A DNA stretch of 33,049 nt from Rhodoferax sp. Its GTDB lineage: Bacteria > Pseudomonadota > Gammaproteobacteria > Burkholderiales > Burkholderiaceae_C. Shown piece after piece: positions 29,586-33,049 of the stretch. The stretch spans positions 1 through 33,049 of the forward strand of contig JAQGMQ010000588.1 in NCBI GenBank assembly GCA_028292305.1, written 5' to 3'. A model generated the notes under the pieces. That model saw nothing but the letters and a program-made list of their open reading frames with translations, was not told where the DNA came from and did not search any database. The translations under genes were made by a program, and so were the position numbers. Numbering within the stretch: the first letter of the stretch is position 1; each line of letters starts with the position of its first letter.

Positions 29586-29927
29586 TCACCCTTGAGGATG
29601 ACAGAGTATTTGTTCCACCCGTTTGTAATCCGGGTCATCACCCAGCAGAGCCACCCCGTCTTCTTCACGGGCATAGATGAACGTAAATTTGTTCAAGCCA
29701 TTGCCAAAATGGCCCGCTCCGCAAACAAACAGCTTGCCATCAACTTGCACCGCGTAACGGGCGCCCATCGCCACGCCATTACCCAGCCGCTCGACTAGAG
29801 CGTTGTAGGCCCGATCATACAGAGCGCGCTGCGCATCTTGTGGGATGCGGGCATAGATCGGTGGAGATTGCGAGTAGGCGGGCGAAGTGATCGCAATGGC
29901 CATAAAGGCTGCTGTGAGGGTTTTCAT
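29586..29927 (-). CDS. Small exported protein (moron-like)
   Basis: A 113-residue protein with a Sec signal peptide (MKT, then LTAAFMAIAITSPAYS and likely cleavage before QSPP). The mature part has GARYAVQVDGKLFVCGAGHFG and ends VEQILCHPQG; two cysteines could form one disulphide in the periplasm. I do not recognise its family. It is out of place between MuF and protease genes, is followed directly by a strong terminator, and has lower GC than its neighbours (about 52-55% by hand count over 29641-29760). These are marks of a moron, an inserted gene often acting on the host. A TTGGCA and an extended TGATACAGC with 16-base spacing (29994-29967) may be its promoter. A start at 29951 is also possible. 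Confidence 0.65.
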   Translation of the reverse strand: MKTLTAAFMAIAITSPAYSQSPPIYARIPQDAQRALYDRAYNALVERLGNGVAMGARYAVQVDGKLFVCGAGHFGNGLNKFTFIYAREEDGVALLGDDPDYKRVEQILCHPQG

Positions 29928-29961
29928 GGCCGGGAGCGTAGCCCCCGACATCTCAGGTTGT

Positions 29962-30780
29962 CTAAGGCTGTATCAGCCCGTCAATATGTGCCAATTCTGG
30001 CCAAATAGCTGTGGCCCAACACCTGCACCGATACTCGCGCCCAGGTCCGCCGAGAGGTGGGTTCTTCCAACTGAACACCACGCCTTCTAAAGCGCGATGC
30101 GTAGGTCTCTCACGACGGTCGAGCACCCCAGACCACCTAGCATGCGTCACGCCTAGTCCAGTCTGCCGCGCTTTCGTCAAATCAGCATTCAACTTGCTGA
30201 TCTGATCCTGCGCAATCAACTCAGCCCGCGCCTGGGTCACATCGGACACCGCACGAATGGCTTTCACAATCTCCGACGTTGGCTTGCCGGCCCGCAGCGC
30301 CTCGTTGATTACACCTTGCAATTTGGCGACGTGCTGTTCGGGGATGGATTTAATCAGGCGAAGGTTTTCCGCTTCCCATGTGCGGATTTCAGCGTTCAGC
30401 CACGGTTCGGACTTGAACACGTCCACGCCGAATGCGGCTCGCACACCCAGGTGGAACTGCTTGTCGTTGAACGCCACCGTGTCGGCGCCGAACTTCTTGG
30501 CCAAGTCCCATAAGTTCGAACTGTGCTGCGCTATCTTGCGCACCAGGGAGTTCACCGCCTCGGTCAGCGCCGCGTAGTATGTGCCTTCAGCCGCGGCAGC
30601 CACATCATCGTCAGCATCAGGCCGAAAATCATGCGCCAGTGATCGGATGAACGCGACCTGCGGCACCAGCACCGTGTCGGTGTCGGCTTTGATCTGCCGA
30701 ACGTAGGCGCGGGCTGCCCGCATATACGCCTGTTCGATCGCGGTCGGATGCAGCCAGACCCTTTCACGCTTCTTCCGCAT
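29962..30780 (-). CDS. MuF-like head morphogenesis protein
   Basis: A 272-residue minor head protein of the Mu gpF family. The C-terminal 70 residues hold the family mark: THARWSGVLDRRERPTHRALEG, VFSWKNPPLGGPGREYRCRCWA (R-x-x-x-H-x-x-L-x-G, then GP and CRC). The N-terminal 200 residues are helical with a middle AFGVDVFKSEPWLNAEI region. These proteins sit near the portal and help early head assembly, sometimes entering the cell. The ATG at 30780 overlaps the portal end by 17 bases. The frame is open to 30834 with an Arg-rich start, which I reject because it lies deeper in the portal gene. Confidence 0.88.
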   Translation of the reverse strand: MRKKRERVWLHPTAIEQAYMRAARAYVRQIKADTDTVLVPQVAFIRSLAHDFRPDADDDVAAAAEGTYYAALTEAVNSLVRKIAQHSSNLWDLAKKFGADTVAFNDKQFHLGVRAAFGVDVFKSEPWLNAEIRTWEAENLRLIKSIPEQHVAKLQGVINEALRAGKPTSEIVKAIRAVSDVTQARAELIAQDQISKLNADLTKARQTGLGVTHARWSGVLDRRERPTHRALEGVVFSWKNPPLGGPGREYRCRCWATAIWPELAHIDGLIQP

Positions 30781-32140
30781 AGGCCGCCGCTGCCGCCGCC
30801 GTGTCGATCGGCGCCTCCAGATCGTATTCGCCACGCTTGGTCAGGTCAGCGCGCACTTCGTCAGGCGTGATGGCACCTGCGGTGGCGTAGGTTTCGGCTG
30901 CGGCGGCTTCGGCTTGCTTCGCCTGGGCACGGGCCAGTTTCGCCTTCGCTTGCTCCGCTTCAGACGGCAGCCACAAAGGATGGAACTTGACCGCCCACTG
31001 ATTTGGCCTGGCGCCGGCAAATGACACCTGGGCCAGCACCAAAGCGATCAGGCGTTCCAGGGCAGGACGCACGTCATTGCGTTGCACGTGGTCAACAATG
31101 CGGAAGTAGCCCGCGGTGTCATTGTCGCCAGTGCTGTTCAGGCCGCTGGGAGATGTGCCGAACAGCGCCGTAACCGGGAAGCCGGTATCAGCGCAGATCG
31201 CGGTCTGGCTGTCTTTAATCGCGTCGGTCACACCCATCAGGGAGAGGTCTTTGACCTCGTAACTGTCGCCACCCACGCCGCCTTCGCCGCCGTCGATCAC
31301 CACGGTGTTCAACACGCTGCGCGCCATGTCCACCCGGTCGATCCGGGCAGATACGCGGTCATCCATGCCGGCAGCCAACAGCGCGGCTAGACCTTCCATG
31401 GTGAAGACCGCCTGCTGTTTCCGTTCCAGCATCCGTTCGGTCCACGCCATCGCGGCATCGTAACGCATGATGGATTCATAGCAGCCGTCCAGCGCACCAC
31501 GACCGCGGAAAGGCACGCCACCGAAGCGGGTTCGGGTCAGGCGGCGCGGCAACGGGTCGCCGCTGAAGACGATCAGGCGGCTTTGATGCACGCGGAAGTA
31601 GCCGCCAGTGTTCGGGCTGCGCACGTCATAGAACTGCGGCTCGTCATAGTTTGCCGCTTTTGGGTCGGTGTAGGTCAGGCCGATGGGCACCGTCAGGTCG
31701 GTGACGTCGAACACGCGCAGTTCGGTGATCAGACCCAGTGATAATTCGTTGATCGGGTATTCTAGGCTGTCGGCGCCGTCTTGGGTAATCAGCAGGATGA
31801 CTGACCCACCGAACAGACGCGACCACCGCAAGGCTTCGGTGATGCGCTGGCCGACCTGTAAGCGGTCCAGTTCGTCACCGATGGCGTTTTTCACGTCGCC
31901 CTCGATCTCATAGCCGCGGGCCAGAGCGTCATCGGCCGGCATGTCCACGATGCGAGCAGCCACACCACTACTGTAGTACAGATCACTGATCTGATCGGCC
32001 AGTTTCATGGCGTCGGTATTGCGAAACCGCGTCGTGCGGTCCATGGCGGGGTTGTTCAGACCACTGGCGCCGTTGCCATAACCTGCCCGGCGGAAGCTGT
32101 TCAGCACCGCCCCAATCAGGCCGTCAAAGCGACCAGTCAC
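30764..32140 (-). CDS. Portal protein (DUF1073 type)
   Basis: A 458-residue portal protein of the DUF1073 family. Marks are RNTDAMKLADQISDLYYSSGVAARIVDMPADDALARGYEIEG near the N-terminus, WSRLFGGSVILLITQDG, then VHQSRLIVFSGDPLPRRL, a FGTSPSGLNSTGDND motif and the later WAVKFHPLWLPSEAEQAKAK helix. It forms the dodecameric ring at one vertex through which DNA enters. The GTG at 32140 sits in a GTGA overlap with the terminase stop. The family name is also linked to an anti-CBASS protein because some members carry a fused Acb1 domain; I see no such domain here. Confidence 0.92.
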   Translation of the reverse strand: MTGRFDGLIGAVLNSFRRAGYGNGASGLNNPAMDRTTRFRNTDAMKLADQISDLYYSSGVAARIVDMPADDALARGYEIEGDVKNAIGDELDRLQVGQRITEALRWSRLFGGSVILLITQDGADSLEYPINELSLGLITELRVFDVTDLTVPIGLTYTDPKAANYDEPQFYDVRSPNTGGYFRVHQSRLIVFSGDPLPRRLTRTRFGGVPFRGRGALDGCYESIMRYDAAMAWTERMLERKQQAVFTMEGLAALLAAGMDDRVSARIDRVDMARSVLNTVVIDGGEGGVGGDSYEVKDLSLMGVTDAIKDSQTAICADTGFPVTALFGTSPSGLNSTGDNDTAGYFRIVDHVQRNDVRPALERLIALVLAQVSFAGARPNQWAVKFHPLWLPSEAEQAKAKLARAQAKQAEAAAAETYATAGAITPDEVRADLTKRGEYDLEAPIDTAAAAAAYAEEA

Positions 32141-33049
32141 GATGATAGGGCCTCGAAGCGGCTGCGATAATCCAGCTTCATGCCCAACATGCTGAACGCC
32201 CGCGAGAGTGCATCAACCTGATCGTCCTTTGATCCACCGGGGAATGACGCGAGTTCGTCAATCAGTTTGTGGCACCAGTCATTGCCGCCAACCACAGACA
32301 GGTTGCCGACGTTGGCCTGTGCCGCCATCGGTGCAGCCCGCGTCACCTTGTCGCCGGTTTCCGTGCTGGATTCGACGCGGAAGCCTTGCAGCTTGCGGGT
32401 CAGGTAAAGCACCTGCGTCTTGCCGGCCTGTCCTGGGTCTTGCGGCAAGCCGATGCGGACGGATAGGCCATCTCGCTTGGCCGTGTTCACGATGGTGGCT
32501 TCAACCTCATCAGGGCCGCCGCGCACACGCACGACATCCAACACGATGAACCGGCCTTCCGCCGTTCGCATCAGCTTGATGCCGGCAGTCCAGTCGGGAT
32601 CGCGTGTGCCAATTTGTTTGGTCGCGGCCAAGTCCCAGGCCCGCACAACCTGGCCGGTAACGGCGGGCGCGGCCTCCAGCGTTTCCACCATTCCAATCTT
32701 GAACAACGACCCTTCGGCGTTCGTGGGCTGCTGCTGATACAGCGCCGACCAGTCACGCATTGCGCCGGATGCTTCGGCTTCGGCGTAGGCTGCACGGAGT
32801 TCTTTCCCGTAACCGTATTTGGGGTCTTTATCCCAAAGCCATTCGCCCGGCTTGCGGCCAAGCGGGTCATTATCTCCCGCAATGGCAGGGATCGACACCA
32901 CACGCCACAAGCCCGGCTGTCGCTCCAATAGACGCCCGCCAAGGTCGTCCGGGTGCCAGCGTGTCATAACAACCACCACACCAGCACCGGGCTTCAGGCG
33001 GGTGCGGAGGTCTGCGGTGAACCAGTTCCACTGGCTTTCGCGCACAACC
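32137..33049 (-). CDS. Terminase large subunit (5' end outside window)
   Basis: The last 304 residues or so of the large terminase; the frame is open to the edge at 33049, so the ATPase Walker motifs lie outside. Visible are the coupling segment VVVVMTRWHPDDLGGRLLER, an RDWSALYQQQP element typical of phage terminases (QQ-P), and the RNase H-like nuclease domain: RAWDLAATKQIGTRDPDWTAG (first acidic motif) and the final SKDDQVDALSRAF with its acidic D-D-x-x-D motif. It cuts and pumps DNA into the head. Followed by the portal gene with GTGA overlap. Confidence 0.93.
   Translation of the reverse strand, partial: VVRESQWNWFTADLRTRLKPGAGVVVVMTRWHPDDLGGRLLERQPGLWRVVSIPAIAGDNDPLGRKPGEWLWDKDPKYGYGKELRAAYAEAEASGAMRDWSALYQQQPTNAEGSLFKIGMVETLEAAPAVTGQVVRAWDLAATKQIGTRDPDWTAGIKLMRTAEGRFIVLDVVRVRGGPDEVEATIVNTAKRDGLSVRIGLPQDPGQAGKTQVLYLTRKLQGFRVESSTETGDKVTRAAPMAAQANVGNLSVVGGNDWCHKLIDELASFPGGSKDDQVDALSRAFSMLGMKLDYRSRFEALSS

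Noticed and set aside
29967-29994. Promoter TTGGCA plus TGATACAGC upstream of the exported small gene
   Set aside because: Spacing is reasonable, but the -10 element is poor and lies in the MuF coding end, so I mention it only as a possibility and do not list it as a feature.
30764-32140. Possible anti-CBASS (Acb1) function of the DUF1073 protein
   Set aside because: Only members with a fused 2H phosphoesterase domain have that activity. The C-terminus here is an Ala/Glu-rich helix with no pair of H-x-T/S motifs, so I call it portal only.

Overview
The window is one continuous structural and lysis module of a tailed phage with a contractile (myovirus-type) tail, from either a free phage or a prophage. 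Every gene I can support lies on the minus strand, so transcription runs from 33049 down to 1. Genes are tightly packed, with many ATGA, GTGA, TGATG and TAATG stop/start overlaps. The sequence is GC-rich and third-position biased. With a GH108 (N-acetylmuramidase) endolysin and a spanin-like protein, this points to a Gram-negative, probably alphaproteobacterial host. No integrase, replication gene, tRNA or host gene is present, so host and lifestyle cannot be settled here.

Head and packaging (33049 to about 25776): large terminase (its N-terminus lies outside the window), DUF1073-type portal, MuF-like head morphogenesis protein, a small exported protein followed by an intrinsic terminator (moron-like), DUF2213 prohead protease/scaffold, a cement-type protein, DUF2184 major capsid protein, and small head-tail connector and completion proteins. 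Neck and tail (about 25750 to 17316): three small beta-rich proteins, a chimeric 802-residue protein (LamG-like head, 20-residue Ala/Gly repeats, neck-type C-terminal domain), a gp12-like neck terminator, DUF3383 sheath-type protein, DUF3277 tube-type protein, a tail assembly chaperone with a hidden -1-frame extension, and the tape measure protein.

Baseplate and host recognition (17316 to 3486): Dit-like protein, a small DUF6983-like protein, hub, gp138/gp5-like spike with a histidine tip, gp25-like wedge, baseplate J and DUF2612 wedge. Then come a tail fibre with a gp53-like C-terminus, its assembly protein, a collagen-like linker protein, a repetitive fibre, a 1390-residue multidomain tailspike, and a beta-helix protein with an apparent Sec signal peptide.

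Lysis and accessory region (3482 to 42): a one-helix membrane protein, an unidentified coiled-coil protein, a small unknown protein preceded by a strong hairpin, two related four-helix membrane proteins, a membrane-anchored coiled-coil protein, the GH108 endolysin with two C-terminal hydrophobic segments, and a spanin-like protein.

The observations most worth checking are the chimeric neck/LamG/repeat protein, the unannotated frameshift extension of the tail chaperone, the exported beta-helix protein with seven cysteines, and the exported small protein with its terminator in the middle of the head operon.
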